The position numbers were made by a program, and so were the translations under genes. From Saccharothrix sp. (lineage in GTDB: Bacteria > Actinomycetota > Actinomycetes > Mycobacteriales > Pseudonocardiaceae), in contig NZ_JAPSLK010000015.1 of assembly GCF_031180885.1 (NCBI RefSeq), positions 62,001 to 126,000 of the forward strand: a stretch of DNA of 64,000 nucleotides, given 5' to 3'. Of the stretch, positions 42,243 to 51,700 are shown piece by piece (the first letter of the stretch is position 1; every line of letters starts with the position of its first letter). Under the pieces are notes generated by a model, which saw nothing but the letters and a program-made list of their open reading frames with translations, was not told where the DNA came from and made no database searches.

Positions 42243-43586
42243 CTAGGCCGCTGGACCCGGCTCTGCCGACGACCTCTCCTCCCGGGCGATCCGCAGCATC
42301 GCTCCCGCCAACCCGATGTACGCGAACACCAGCCCGGTCGCCACCCCGAACCCCAGCAAGTCGAACGTGATCGACGCGATCCCACCCGCCAGCACGGCCG
42401 ACAGCACGCACGCCGCCAACCCCCGCAGGTGCTCGTCCTTGCTGATCATCCGCACCCGCACCACCGCGTACGCCGCCGCCAGGAACATCCCGATCAGCGC
42501 GAACAGCCCCAGGTACCCGTTCTCGATCAGCGTCAACAGGAACTGGTTGTCCAGGATCGTGTACTTCGTCGGCAGGAAGGTGCCGAAACCCCGGCCCAGC
42601 CACGGGTTCAGGTCGATCTGCTCGGCCGCCGCCGCGTAGTCCGCCGTCCTCGCTTTCACGCTCGGGTCGTCCTCGATGTTGGAGAACATGCCGCGCAGCG
42701 TGCCGAACAGGCCCGGCACCGCGACCGCCGCGCCGAGGAAGAAACCGCCGCCCACGACCGCCGCCGTGATGCGCTGCCGGCGCGGCAGGGTGATCACCAT
42801 GATGACCCCGGCGACCGTCATGCCGAGGATCGCGGTCCGGGACAGGGCGGTCATCGCGCCCAACCCCACCAAGGCCAAGCACAGCAGCCAACGCACGTAC
42901 GGCGTGCCCTCGTCCCGCGCTCGGAACACGTAATGCGCGCCCAACGGCACGGCCATCGCGCAGATCAGGCCGTACTCGATGGGGTGGTTGGTGGTGCCGG
43001 TCGGCCGGCGGAAGATCGAGCGCGACTCCATGACCGCGTAGCCGTTCTCCTGCGTCCGCAGGCCGGGGACGCTCACGTAGCTCGCCAGGTCCACGCCCAG
43101 CCCGAACTGGACCAGCCCGACGAACGCGATCAGCGCCGCGCAGCCGAGGATGAGCTTGAGCACCTTGTCCAGGCGTTCCTTGGTGCGGACGGCGTCGCAG
43201 ATGAAGACCGCGAGCGCGATGGTGGCGGTGATGCGGACGATGCTGGAGTCCGCCACGGTCAGCTCGTCGGTCGGCAACCACCGCCGCGTCGCCACGGCGT
43301 AGGTCGCCAGGTGGGCGGCCAGGTAGAGCCCGATCGCGAACCGGACGACGTTGCGGCCCTTGCCCATGCCGAGGGTGTCCACCATCTGCGCGGACAGCCA
43401 CAGCACGCCCAGCATCAGCGCCACGACGAGCGCGGGCGGCAGGGTCATCGGGACGAACGACAGGACCAGCCGGGCGGGGATGATCAGCAGGGCGAGGAGG
43501 TAGACGCAGACGAGCGTGGCCCCGTCCGCACGCTGCCGGACGTGCGCGCGCTGCGTGGTCAAGAGCCGTCGTCGTTGGTCGGCCAT
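42243..43586 (-). CDS. O-antigen ligase/polymerase-like membrane protein (Wzy type)
   Basis: A 447-residue polytopic protein with about 11-12 TM segments. A large extracytoplasmic loop near the end contains NPWLGRGFGTFLPTKYTIL followed by DNQFLLTLIENGYLGL, the typical Wzy_C/O-antigen ligase pattern. An earlier motif, FRRPTGTTNHPIEYGLICAM, carries the His and Glu also seen in these families. It probably polymerises lipid-linked repeat units outside the membrane. Its start overlaps the end of the Wzz-like gene by 28 nt, so both are co-transcribed on the minus strand, away from the first half of the locus. Confidence 0.88.
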   Translation of the reverse strand: MADQRRRLLTTQRAHVRQRADGATLVCVYLLALLIIPARLVLSFVPMTLPPALVVALMLGVLWLSAQMVDTLGMGKGRNVVRFAIGLYLAAHLATYAVATRRWLPTDELTVADSSIVRITATIALAVFICDAVRTKERLDKVLKLILGCAALIAFVGLVQFGLGVDLASYVSVPGLRTQENGYAVMESRSIFRRPTGTTNHPIEYGLICAMAVPLGAHYVFRARDEGTPYVRWLLCLALVGLGAMTALSRTAILGMTVAGVIMVITLPRRQRITAAVVGGGFFLGAAVAVPGLFGTLRGMFSNIEDDPSVKARTADYAAAAEQIDLNPWLGRGFGTFLPTKYTILDNQFLLTLIENGYLGLFALIGMFLAAAYAVVRVRMISKDEHLRGLAACVLSAVLAGGIASITFDLLGFGVATGLVFAYIGLAGAMLRIAREERSSAEPGPAA

Positions 43587-44659
43587 GCCGGTGTGGGCGG
43601 CGGCACGGCGATCTTCACCGTCTTCTCGCTGGCGGTGGGCTGCGCCTTGGGCGCTTGGACCTTCACCGTCTGCTCACTGGCCGTGGGGCGGCGCGCGGGC
43701 GGTCCCGGAGGACGGCGCTGGGCAGCGTTCGGCACGGGCTGACCGGCGGTGGGCGCGCCCTGCTGTTGCCCGTTCACAGACCGTTGCTGCCCGCCGGTCG
43801 GCGCGGGACCCGGAGCTGCCGGCCCGGTCGCCCCGGGAGCCGGGACCGGACCTGCCTGCCCGGCCGAACCAGCCGGGGCTGGTTGTGCGGGCGGGGCTGC
43901 CGGGCCTGCCGGGGCCACCGGCGCGGGCACGCCACCCGACTGGCCGCCCTTGCCGCCTGAGGAGTCGGCAGGCGGGGCGTCGTCCCCATCGTCCCCACCC
44001 GCGGCCCTGGCTGCGGCCTCACGCCGCCGGCGGAGGTGGTTCAGGACGCTGTCCGAGCCGAAGGTCGCCGCCGTGGTCAACAGCATCAGCAACACGAACG
44101 CCGCGCCGCCGTACCGGACCTTCCCGCCGATCTGCGCCTCCGCCTCGGTCGGGTTCACGATCACCTGCGAGGTGATGAACGTCGACTCCGGCGCCTTCAG
44201 CTTCCGCTGCTGGTCCTCCAGCTCCTTGGTCGCGAACTCCAACACCGTGCTGACCATCTTCTCGGCCGCCTCGGGCGTGTCGCTGTCCGCCGTGACGAAC
44301 AGGAACGGCCCGTTCTGGCCGCCTCCCGTCGCCGTGTAGTTCAGCGGCGAGCCCTTGACGATGCCGAGCTTCTCGCGGGTCTTCGGGTCGGCCAGGATCT
44401 GGGACAGGATCTGCGAGGTGGTGGCGAGGCTGCCGTCGAACGCCAGCAGCGGGTTGATCTTGACCGCTTCCTCGGGCGTGACCTTCTGCGAGAACGTGCC
44501 GCCGGCGGCCGGCGTGGTCAGCACCATCACGCCGGAGGACTGGTACCGGGTCGGGATCGAGACGAAGATGCCCGCGGCGACCGCGACCGCGACCAACGCC
44601 GACGGCACGGCGATGTACCACCGCCTCCGCAGCGTCCGCACGGCGCCCCAGAAGTCCAT
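43559..44659 (-). CDS. Chain-length determinant (Wzz/YveK-like) protein with long Pro/Ala-rich tail
   Basis: A 366-residue protein. Residues 1-205 are Wzz-like: TM1 (WYIAVPSALVAVAVAAGIFV), an extracytoplasmic domain with YQSSGVMVLTTPAAGG and TSQILSQILADPKTREKLGI, and TM2 (YGGAAFVLLMLLTTAATFG) preceded by NPTEAEAQIGGKVR. The cytoplasmic tail of about 160 residues is Pro/Ala/Gly-rich and ends with two near-identical peptides, PTASEQTVKV and PTASEKTVKI, 16 residues apart. No kinase domain is fused. It would set polymer length with the adjacent Wzy-like protein. It is divergent from the propeller gene at 44762. Confidence 0.82.
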   Translation of the reverse strand: MDFWGAVRTLRRRWYIAVPSALVAVAVAAGIFVSIPTRYQSSGVMVLTTPAAGGTFSQKVTPEEAVKINPLLAFDGSLATTSQILSQILADPKTREKLGIVKGSPLNYTATGGGQNGPFLFVTADSDTPEAAEKMVSTVLEFATKELEDQQRKLKAPESTFITSQVIVNPTEAEAQIGGKVRYGGAAFVLLMLLTTAATFGSDSVLNHLRRRREAAARAAGGDDGDDAPPADSSGGKGGQSGGVPAPVAPAGPAAPPAQPAPAGSAGQAGPVPAPGATGPAAPGPAPTGGQQRSVNGQQQGAPTAGQPVPNAAQRRPPGPPARRPTASEQTVKVQAPKAQPTASEKTVKIAVPPPTPAWPTNDDGS

Positions 44660-44761
44660 CCGCTCCCCGATCCGCGTTCACCCCGAGTCACGTGCCCGCG
44701 GGGACTTGTTACTGTGGAAATCGGCCGACTCCGGCCCAGTCGTTACAGGTGGTGATGGACT

Positions 44762-45715
44762 TTGGGCTCGCGTCGCGTGGTGCTCGCCGTCCTCGCCATC
44801 GTACTGGTCGTCGGGGCCGGGGTGGTGTACGTGACCAGGGTCGTCAAGGACCAGCCCGCAGCGCCCACGGCCTCGGTGAACGCCGACTTGATGTTCGTCG
44901 AACTGGCCGACGGCCGCAGCCGCGTGGAACAGGTCGCCCTGTCCGCTCCGGACACCCGCAACGGCACCGACATGTCCTGCCAACGCGTCTACCGGGCGGG
45001 CGGAACCACCGTCTGCCTGCGCCTGGCCGGCCCCGGACCGACCTACGCCGCCGAGATCTCCCGCGACGGTGCCGTAATCCGCACCGTGCCACTACCCGGA
45101 GCGCCCAGCCGCGCGAAGGTCTCGGCATCGGGCCGGGTCGTGTCGTGGACGTCCTTCGTGACCGGTGACTCCTACCTCGTCCCCGGCGGCTTCTCCACCC
45201 GTACCGGCTACTTCGACTTGAGGACCGGCGAGGTCGTCGAGTCGCTGGAGACCTTCAGCGCCGAGGTCGAAGGCAAGCCCCACACCGCCCAGGACGTGAA
45301 CTACTGGGGCCTGACCGTCGCCGCCGACGACCGCACTTTCTACGCCACCCTGGCCTCCGGCGGCCTCACCCACCTCGTGAAAGGTGACCTGGCGGACCGT
45401 CGCGTGACGTCACTGCGCCGTGACGCGGAGTGCCCCTCCCTCTCCCCGGACGGCACGAAGGTGGCCTACAAGAAGCGCATCGGCCGGCTCGGCCCCTGGG
45501 ACCTGGCAGTGCTGGACCTCGCGACGGGCGCGGAGCGCCGGCTCCCGGGCACAGCGGGCATCGACGACCAGGCAACCTGGCTGGACAACGGCCGCCTGGC
45601 CTTCTCGGCCGTGCCGAAGGACGAAAAGCTGGCGTCCATCCACACGGTCCCCGCAGACGGCTCAACGCCGGCAACCCTGGTCATCAAGCACGCAACCTCG
45701 CCGTCCCCCATCTAA
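44762..45715 (+). CDS. Membrane-anchored TolB/YncE-like beta-propeller protein
   Basis: A 317-residue protein with an N-terminal signal anchor (SRRVVLAVLAIVLVVGAGVV). The rest looks like a six-bladed propeller. Repeated blade motifs include AECPSLSPDGTKVAYKKRIG, WDLAVLDLATGAERRLPG and ATWLDNGRLAFSAVP, typical of TolB-like WD40 repeats. The start is TTG at 44762 after GGTGGTGATGG; the next GTG codons lie inside the anchor. It is divergent from the Wzz-like gene and convergent with the glycosyltransferase at 45731. Possible role: binding surface polymer or a partner protein; unproven. Confidence 0.65.
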   Translation: MGSRRVVLAVLAIVLVVGAGVVYVTRVVKDQPAAPTASVNADLMFVELADGRSRVEQVALSAPDTRNGTDMSCQRVYRAGGTTVCLRLAGPGPTYAAEISRDGAVIRTVPLPGAPSRAKVSASGRVVSWTSFVTGDSYLVPGGFSTRTGYFDLRTGEVVESLETFSAEVEGKPHTAQDVNYWGLTVAADDRTFYATLASGGLTHLVKGDLADRRVTSLRRDAECPSLSPDGTKVAYKKRIGRLGPWDLAVLDLATGAERRLPGTAGIDDQATWLDNGRLAFSAVPKDEKLASIHTVPADGSTPATLVIKHATSPSPI

Positions 45716-45730
45716 GTCAGCAGGCGCAAC

Positions 45731-46948
45731 CTAGGCGAGCAGTTCTCGGCGCAGGACCTTCTCCAGCTCGTGTCCAGCGGCGTCCCACGACCTGCCCGAC
45801 ACGCTCGCCGACGCCGCACGGGCCAAAGCCGCGAAGTCCGGCGTAGTGACCACATCAGACAGTGCCCTGGCCAGATCATGCGGCGTGGCCTGGGCATACC
45901 GGACATGGTCGTTCTCCAACACCACCCGGTTGTGCGCGGCCTCGTTCACCACCGGGATGCACCCCGCCGCCAGCATCTCGTGCGGCACCAACGAAACATT
46001 CGTCATCGACAACGTCAACCCGGCGTAGCACCGGTTGTAGATCGCGTTCAGCTCGTCCGGCGTGATCAGGCCGTGGTCGACGTGCCGCGGCCCCAGGGAA
46101 CCGATCTTCTCGCCATACGTGTGGATCACCACATCAGGGTGCTGCTCGGCGAACACCTCCAGCGCCAGCAAGCCGACCTCGATGGCCCGCCTCGGCGCGA
46201 GTCTCCGGGCATAGAACACCACACCGTCGCGCGCCCCGTTGTCCCGCAAGTGGTACCGGTCGGTGTCGCACCCGAAGTCGAACCAGTCCGCCGCCATCCC
46301 CACGTCGGTCCTCAGCTTCTCGGCCAGGAAACGCCCGGCGGTGAAGCCGTGGAAGCCCATCCGGTACGTGTTCTCGGCCAGCGCGGACAGGCCGCCGACC
46401 GGGAAGAACCAGGGCTCGTAGTCCTGCACCAGGTAGAAGCGCTTGCCGGCGCACGGGTCGTTGAAAGCCGGATACGCGGTCATCCAGGCCGTGGCGAAGA
46501 CGGCGTGGGCGTCGGCCATGCCCTCGGTGGCGTCGAAGATGCCGCCGCGGAAGCCGGGGTACGCCGACCGGATCACCGGCTCGTGGTCGACGGCCCGACT
46601 GCCGTACACGTCGTACAGGTACAGCCGGCACGTGTGGCCCAACGACTCCAAGTGCTGGATCAACCGGAACATCGTGGTGTGGCCACCGGACCCGGGCGCC
46701 GGAGGCGTGCTGATCCAGTTGACCGTCAGCGACCCGTCAGCCGGAATCGGCGGCACCACAACGGGTTTGTGCGCGGAGACGTCCGCCGCGCGCACGTCCT
46801 CCCACCGCACGGGGAAGACCTCGGCCTCCGCGCCCAACCGCTTGGCGGCCGTGCGCAGCGCTCGGGCGCTCAGCGAGCGGACGCCCTGTTCCCGCACGAT
46901 CCGCGACACCTGGTGCGCTCGACGTCGGAACACCTGGACGGGCTTCAC
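45731..46948 (-). CDS. Glycosyltransferase, WsaF-like (rhamnosyltransferase type)
   Basis: A 405-residue GT-B enzyme. The start of the Rossmann core reads LTVNWISTPPAPGSGGHTTM, a WsaF-type loop with GSGGH. Later blocks are GKRFYLVQDYEPWFFPVGGL, MGFHGFTAGRFLAEKLR, DFGCDTDRYHLRD and the donor-binding GLTLSMTNVSLVPHEMLAAG followed by CIPVVNEAAHN. WsaF of Geobacillus is a beta-1,2-rhamnosyltransferase. The GTG at 46948 follows AAGGGG and overlaps the flippase stop. Substrate by homology only. Confidence 0.85.
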   Translation of the reverse strand: MKPVQVFRRRAHQVSRIVREQGVRSLSARALRTAAKRLGAEAEVFPVRWEDVRAADVSAHKPVVVPPIPADGSLTVNWISTPPAPGSGGHTTMFRLIQHLESLGHTCRLYLYDVYGSRAVDHEPVIRSAYPGFRGGIFDATEGMADAHAVFATAWMTAYPAFNDPCAGKRFYLVQDYEPWFFPVGGLSALAENTYRMGFHGFTAGRFLAEKLRTDVGMAADWFDFGCDTDRYHLRDNGARDGVVFYARRLAPRRAIEVGLLALEVFAEQHPDVVIHTYGEKIGSLGPRHVDHGLITPDELNAIYNRCYAGLTLSMTNVSLVPHEMLAAGCIPVVNEAAHNRVVLENDHVRYAQATPHDLARALSDVVTTPDFAALARAASASVSGRSWDAAGHELEKVLRRELLA

Positions 46949-48372
46949 GACCCACCCCTTCGCAGCAAGCCGAGCGCCTCGTGGCGCAACGGGAAGACGA
47001 CGGCCGTGTAGGCCAACAGCGACAGCACGCCACCGATGATCAAGCGCCACAACGCATCCGCCACGAACCACTGCACGGACAGCGCCACGGCCACCATCAC
47101 GACACCGCCCAGCACGGGCCGTGCCACCGCCGTGCCCAACGCCCGCGCACGCACCCCGTAAGGCCGGAACGCGATGAGGTAAGCGGGCACGATGAACACC
47201 AGCACCACAACGCTTTGCGCCAACGCGACACCGCGAATGCCGTCCAAGTGCGCACCCAACGCCAGCAACGGCACCAAAGTGGCCAGCCACACCACATGGA
47301 TGACGAGGATCGCCCGCGACCGCCCGGCACTGGCCAGGTAGTCGTACCCCAGCTCCAACGCCACCCGCATCGCGCCCAGCAAGACCAAAGCCGCCAAAGC
47401 CGCCGCCGCGGGAGCCCACCGCTCGCCGTACACCGTGCGCACCAAAGGATCGGCCAACGAAGCCAACAGCACGCACGCCGGCACGGTGAACAACGCCAGC
47501 AACCCCAAAGCCCGCCCGAAAGCCCGCTGGAACGCCTCAGGGTCGTCCCGCAGCTTGGAGAACGCCGCCAGCGACACGCTCCGCACCGGCTGCGAGAACG
47601 CACCCACCGGCCAGTTCGCCAGGTTCGTCGCCAGCAGGTAGAACCCCAGCGGCACGGTCCCCAGCACGCTGCCCACGATGATGCTGTCGACGTTCAGCAC
47701 GCCGAAGATGAGCAGCGAAGCCCCGGCCAGCGGCAGCCCGAACCCCAGCACCTCACGTGCCCGCCGCGGGTCGAACCCCGGTCGATAGCGCTCCTTGGTG
47801 AACGCGAACATCACCACCGCGGCGGTCACGTTGGTCGCGATGCGCGACCACGCCAGGCTCCACGCCCCGAACCCGAGCACCGCCAGCACGACCACGACCG
47901 CCGTGCCGACGACGAACGCCGACGTGTCGGCCGCGAACTTGTGGTCCTGCCGCAACTCCCGTTGCAGCAACGCCCCCGGCACGGCCGAAGCGCCCGCGAT
48001 CACCAGCGCCACCGACATGAGCTGGATGACGCCCGTGGCCTGCGGCGTCCCCATCGCTGCGGCGAAGAATGGGGCGCCCACCACGCACAGCCCGCACAAC
48101 ACGCACCCGGACAGGATCGACAGCGTGGTCACGGTCGGCGCGATGTCCTCGACCGGCTCGTCCGTGCGGACCAGCGCCACGCTCACGCCCATCTCGCTGA
48201 CGCTCAGCACGATGTTGAGCACCACCAGCGCGACCGCGAACACGCCGAACTGCTCGGGCGCGATCAGCCGCGCCAGCAGGACCCCGACACCGACCTGCGA
48301 GACGCGTTGGAGCAGGCTGTTGATCGCGCTCCAGCGGATGGCCGAGGTGACCTTGCCCTCCAGGGTGGTCAC
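46945..48372 (-). CDS. Polysaccharide flippase (Wzx-like, MATE/MOP superfamily)
   Basis: A 475-residue protein with about 12-14 TM helices. The N-terminus (RWSAINSLLQRVSQVGVGVL and LARLIAPEQFGVFAVALVVL) and the middle (VDSIIVGSVLGTVPLGFYLL, FSQPVRSVSLAAFSKLRDD) match the PST/Wzx type of lipid-linked oligosaccharide flippases. It would turn the undecaprenyl-linked repeat unit to the outer face for the Wzy-like polymerase. GTG start with GTGA overlap to the GT2 gene and GTGA overlap to the WsaF-like gene. Confidence 0.93.
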   Translation of the reverse strand: MTTLEGKVTSAIRWSAINSLLQRVSQVGVGVLLARLIAPEQFGVFAVALVVLNIVLSVSEMGVSVALVRTDEPVEDIAPTVTTLSILSGCVLCGLCVVGAPFFAAAMGTPQATGVIQLMSVALVIAGASAVPGALLQRELRQDHKFAADTSAFVVGTAVVVVLAVLGFGAWSLAWSRIATNVTAAVVMFAFTKERYRPGFDPRRAREVLGFGLPLAGASLLIFGVLNVDSIIVGSVLGTVPLGFYLLATNLANWPVGAFSQPVRSVSLAAFSKLRDDPEAFQRAFGRALGLLALFTVPACVLLASLADPLVRTVYGERWAPAAAALAALVLLGAMRVALELGYDYLASAGRSRAILVIHVVWLATLVPLLALGAHLDGIRGVALAQSVVVLVFIVPAYLIAFRPYGVRARALGTAVARPVLGGVVMVAVALSVQWFVADALWRLIIGGVLSLLAYTAVVFPLRHEALGLLRRGGS

Positions 48373-49418
48373 TGCCCCCGCCACTTCCAGACCTGCTTCC
48401 CGACCAGGCCCCGCCCGCGCTTGACCAGGTGCGCGCCGACGAAGATCTGGGTTCGGCTGCACAGCTTCGCGCCCAGCGCCTTGCGCCGCCGCAACGCCCG
48501 GTACTCGGGCAGTCGCTCGGTGTGCGGGTAGACCGACCGGGCGAACTCCACCAGTTCCTCTACCGGGATCTCGTCGAGCTTGTCCCGGTCGTAGGCGCGC
48601 ACCGCCCGCCACAAGGCGTCCTTCGCGATGGACCGGTTGGCCAGGTTCTTGAGCCGCGGCGGCAGGTCGGGGTGCTCGGAGAAGAACCGGTCGAACACGG
48701 CCTGTCGCTGCTCCAGGTCGGCGAACACCGACGAGAACTGCGTGCGGAACATGCTCTGCTGGTGCACCCGGTAGTACGCCGCGGGCTTGCCCCGCACGTA
48801 CCCGATGTCCGAGACCGCGGCGATGCGCATCCACATCTCCAGGTCGCCGGCGTGCGGCAGGTCCGGCCGGTAGCCGCCGACCTGCTGCTGCACCGACGTG
48901 CGCACCACGGCCTCGGGCGAGGACAGCACGTTCTGCCCGGTGCGGCAACGGTTCTCGATCCAGTCCACACCGGACCACACCGTCGTGCCCGCCGGCGGAG
49001 TGACGATGGATGGCAAATCGTCGTGGTCGGAGTAGTAGACCACCCGCCCGTACACCATGCCGACGTTCGGGTTCGCCTCGAAGACCGCGGCGGCGCGGGC
49101 GAGCGCGCCCGGCGCCAGCAGGTCGTCAGCGGACAGCAGCACGGTGTAGTCGGCCTTGGCCCACTCCAGCAGGCCCTCGTTGTAGGTGGCGATGTGGCCC
49201 TGGTTGACCTCGTGGCGGCGGCCCTCGACGCGCGGGTCCTCCACCAGCTCCGCCATGACCTCGGGCGTCTCGTCGGTGGACGTGTCGTCGATGACCAGCA
49301 CCCGCACGTCCACGCCGGGCTGGTCGAGCACGCTGCGCACGCAGGCTCGCAGGAACCTGGCGTAGTTGTAGCAGGGGATGACGACGTCGACCGTGGGTCG
49401 TGTCGGGGCTTCAGTCAC
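48369..49418 (-). CDS. Family 2 glycosyltransferase
   Basis: A 349-residue GT-A enzyme. The nucleotide-binding start is VDVVIPCYNYARFLRACVRS, followed by VLVIDDTSTDETPEV. The acidic metal site is LLSADDLLAPGAL, with the usual DxD-like form reading ADD. The acceptor loop has GDLEMWMRIAAVSDIGYV. There are no TM helices, so it acts on the cytoplasmic face on lipid-linked intermediates. GTG start. It begins the minus-strand GT2-Wzx-WsaF operon and is divergent from the rhamnosyltransferase-like gene at 49515. Confidence 0.92.
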   Translation of the reverse strand: MTEAPTRPTVDVVIPCYNYARFLRACVRSVLDQPGVDVRVLVIDDTSTDETPEVMAELVEDPRVEGRRHEVNQGHIATYNEGLLEWAKADYTVLLSADDLLAPGALARAAAVFEANPNVGMVYGRVVYYSDHDDLPSIVTPPAGTTVWSGVDWIENRCRTGQNVLSSPEAVVRTSVQQQVGGYRPDLPHAGDLEMWMRIAAVSDIGYVRGKPAAYYRVHQQSMFRTQFSSVFADLEQRQAVFDRFFSEHPDLPPRLKNLANRSIAKDALWRAVRAYDRDKLDEIPVEELVEFARSVYPHTERLPEYRALRRRKALGAKLCSRTQIFVGAHLVKRGRGLVGKQVWKWRGQ

Positions 49419-49514
49419 GTCCTACACATCGCCCCCGGGCACGGATCGTTAACTCGGTGGCGATAACGGCGGGCCGCGGATCCCGATGTACCGGTCGACG
49501 GGAAGGGGTCTTCG

Positions 49515-50375
49515 ATGGACCACGTTGTGCTGACGCGCTTCAACCTGCCCTCGGTCGGCGCGGAGAGCGTCGTCCGGGCGCGGGAGGGGTGGTTGACCGA
49601 GCGCGTCGGGCTGTTCGAGCGGTACTGCCTGCCGTCGGTGCGCGCGCAGACGTCCGCGAACTTCCGGTGGATCATCTACTTCGACCCGCAGAGCCCCGAA
49701 TGGCTCAAGGACCGCATCCGCGAGCACGGCGAGGTCTACACGCCGGTGTTCCGGGAGCAGGTCAGCCGCGAAGACCTCCTGGAAGACATCTCGAAGCTGT
49801 TCCCGACCAGGGGTGACACCCTGCTGACCACCAACCTCGACAACGACGACGGCCTGGCCGCGGACTTCGTCGCCCGCCTCCAGGCCGTCCGCACGACCGC
49901 GCCGCGCACCGCGCTGTACCTGGCGAACGGCCTGGTCAAGAGCCCGACCGGGCTGTACGCCCACCACGACCCGGACAACGCGTTCGCTTCGATGCTGGAG
50001 TCCTGGGACGCCCCGGTCACCTGCTGGGCCGACTGGCACAACCGGTTGCACCGGCACGCCGAGGTGGTGTCGGTGGGCGGCGCGCCGGGCTGGCTCCAGG
50101 TCGTGCACGGCGGGAACGTGAGCAACCGCACCCGCGGCCGGCTCGTGTCCCCGACCCCCCACCGGCCGCTGTTCGGCGATGCGCTGGACGACGTGCCGGA
50201 GCCCGACCGCCGGGTCCTGGCCCGTGACCGGTTCGTGGGACATCCCTTGCGGGTGGCCCGGGACGGGGCCAGATACTTGGCCAAGACGACGGCCATGCGG
50301 GTGCTCGGACCGGGTGGTTTCGAAAGGGCCAAACAGGTGCTGGCCGCTCGTGGCCGCGCCACGTCGTCGAGCTGA
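49515..50375 (+). CDS. Putative rhamnosyltransferase (PF11316-like)
   Basis: A 286-residue protein starting MDHVVLTRFNLPSVGAES, followed by RFERYCLPSVRAQTSANFRW-like text (ERYCLPSVRAQTSANFRWII) and YFDPQSPEWLKDRI. TTNLDNDDGLAADFV provides the acidic DxD-type site, and WDAPVTCWADWHNRL and GGAPGWLQVVHGGNVSN are family blocks. These fit the putative rhamnosyl transferase family. With the WsaF-like enzyme it points to a rhamnose- or deoxyhexose-containing polymer. ATG follows GGAAGGGG. The next gene starts 28 nt downstream. Confidence 0.85.
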   Translation: MDHVVLTRFNLPSVGAESVVRAREGWLTERVGLFERYCLPSVRAQTSANFRWIIYFDPQSPEWLKDRIREHGEVYTPVFREQVSREDLLEDISKLFPTRGDTLLTTNLDNDDGLAADFVARLQAVRTTAPRTALYLANGLVKSPTGLYAHHDPDNAFASMLESWDAPVTCWADWHNRLHRHAEVVSVGGAPGWLQVVHGGNVSNRTRGRLVSPTPHRPLFGDALDDVPEPDRRVLARDRFVGHPLRVARDGARYLAKTTAMRVLGPGGFERAKQVLAARGRATSSS

Positions 50376-50403
50376 ACAGGCTCGCTGAACAAGGACAACC
50401 GCC

Positions 50404-51681
50404 ATGGCTCGTGCCCGACACCTCGCGCTGGCCGCCCTGCTCACCGCCGCCACCGCGTGCAAGGCCGAAGCCGAACCACCGCCGCCGCAGGGCGTCCCGC
50501 CCGCCCCCGCGCGGGACGCCCAGCCCGCCCCGGTGGTCGACTACTACAAGAAGTGGGCCAACGGCCCCAACCCGACCGGCGACCCGAACGTCTTCCCGAT
50601 CACCGTGTGGATGCAGGACCCGTCCGGCATCGAGAACGGCGTGAAGCTCGGCAAGGCGTACCCGGAGATCGGGATCGACGTCGGGCTCGGGCTGTGGGAG
50701 GACGAGTGGTGGTACCTGCGCCGCGAGGGCCTCATCGAGACCGACTGGCGGGTCTACGTCGACCCCAAGCGCCTGGACACCGTGCTCGGGGACAAGGGCC
50801 ACGAGCGCAACTACGTGGGCTACCTGGTCGCCGACGAGCCGGACATGAACAAGGTCTACGGGGACGTGTTCCACCCGGAGATGCAGCCGTCCGCGATCCT
50901 GGCCAAGTCCAACGACACCCGCGCCAAGGACCCGTCCCGGCCGACCTACATCAACTTCGGCGTGTGGATGGGCACCCCGGGCGGCAGCGTCGGCTACGGG
51001 TACGTCGAGAAGTCCTACGAAGAGGACATGAAGACCTACTGCTCGGCGGCGGACATCGCCTCGGCGGACTACTACGGCTGGACCCACCCCGATCGCGGTG
51101 ACCGGGTGGGGGCGTTCAGCTACGGCGAGGTCATCGACACCATGCGCAAGTGGTGCGGCCCGGACAAGCCGCTGTACGGGTTCGTCGAGACCGGCCACCC
51201 GCACACGCACGGCGAGACCATCACGCCGGACCAACTGGAGTCCGCCGTGTGGAACACGATCCTGCACGGCGCCACCGGCATCAACTACTTCGCGCACAGC
51301 TTCTACACCGACGGCAAGGGCGAGTACTCCAGCGTCCTGACCCGTCCGGAGATCACCGCGAAGGTCAAGGAGGTCAACGCGAAGCTCAAGGCGCTGGCGC
51401 CCGTGCTCAACGCGCCGAGCCTGCCGGGCGTGACGGCCAAGAGCGACAACGACATCCCGGTGTCCGTGCTGCACAAGGAAGCTCAGGGCGCCAAGTGGGT
51501 GCTCGCCCAGACCGATGGCAACACGAAGGTCCCGCGCAGTGGTGCCGCCCGCGTGGAGATCACCGTGCCGGTGCAGTCGGGGACGGCGACGGTGGTGGGC
51601 GAGGATCGGACTGTATCCATTGAGAACGGAAAGATCGTGGACGACTTCGGGCCGTACCAGGTGCACGTGTACCGCTTCTAG
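50404..51681 (+). CDS. Secreted glycoside-hydrolase-like lipoprotein
   Basis: A 425-residue predicted lipoprotein. The signal MARARHLALAALLTAATAC ends in a lipobox with Cys19, followed by a Pro-rich spacer. The domain at about 45-340 has a TIM-barrel look: VFPITVWMQDPSGIENG, YVGYLVADEPDMNKVYG, ADIASADYYGWTHPDRG, YGFVETGHPHT and GATGINYFAHSFYTDGKGEY. Acidic residues in VADEPDM and FVETGH are candidate catalytic Glu/Asp. A beta-sandwich follows (about 345-425). It may trim or release the polymer made by this locus. Family assignment is tentative. Confidence 0.6.
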   Translation: MARARHLALAALLTAATACKAEAEPPPPQGVPPAPARDAQPAPVVDYYKKWANGPNPTGDPNVFPITVWMQDPSGIENGVKLGKAYPEIGIDVGLGLWEDEWWYLRREGLIETDWRVYVDPKRLDTVLGDKGHERNYVGYLVADEPDMNKVYGDVFHPEMQPSAILAKSNDTRAKDPSRPTYINFGVWMGTPGGSVGYGYVEKSYEEDMKTYCSAADIASADYYGWTHPDRGDRVGAFSYGEVIDTMRKWCGPDKPLYGFVETGHPHTHGETITPDQLESAVWNTILHGATGINYFAHSFYTDGKGEYSSVLTRPEITAKVKEVNAKLKALAPVLNAPSLPGVTAKSDNDIPVSVLHKEAQGAKWVLAQTDGNTKVPRSGAARVEITVPVQSGTATVVGEDRTVSIENGKIVDDFGPYQVHVYRF

Positions 51682-51700
51682 GCGCCGTCCTGCTTTGCGC

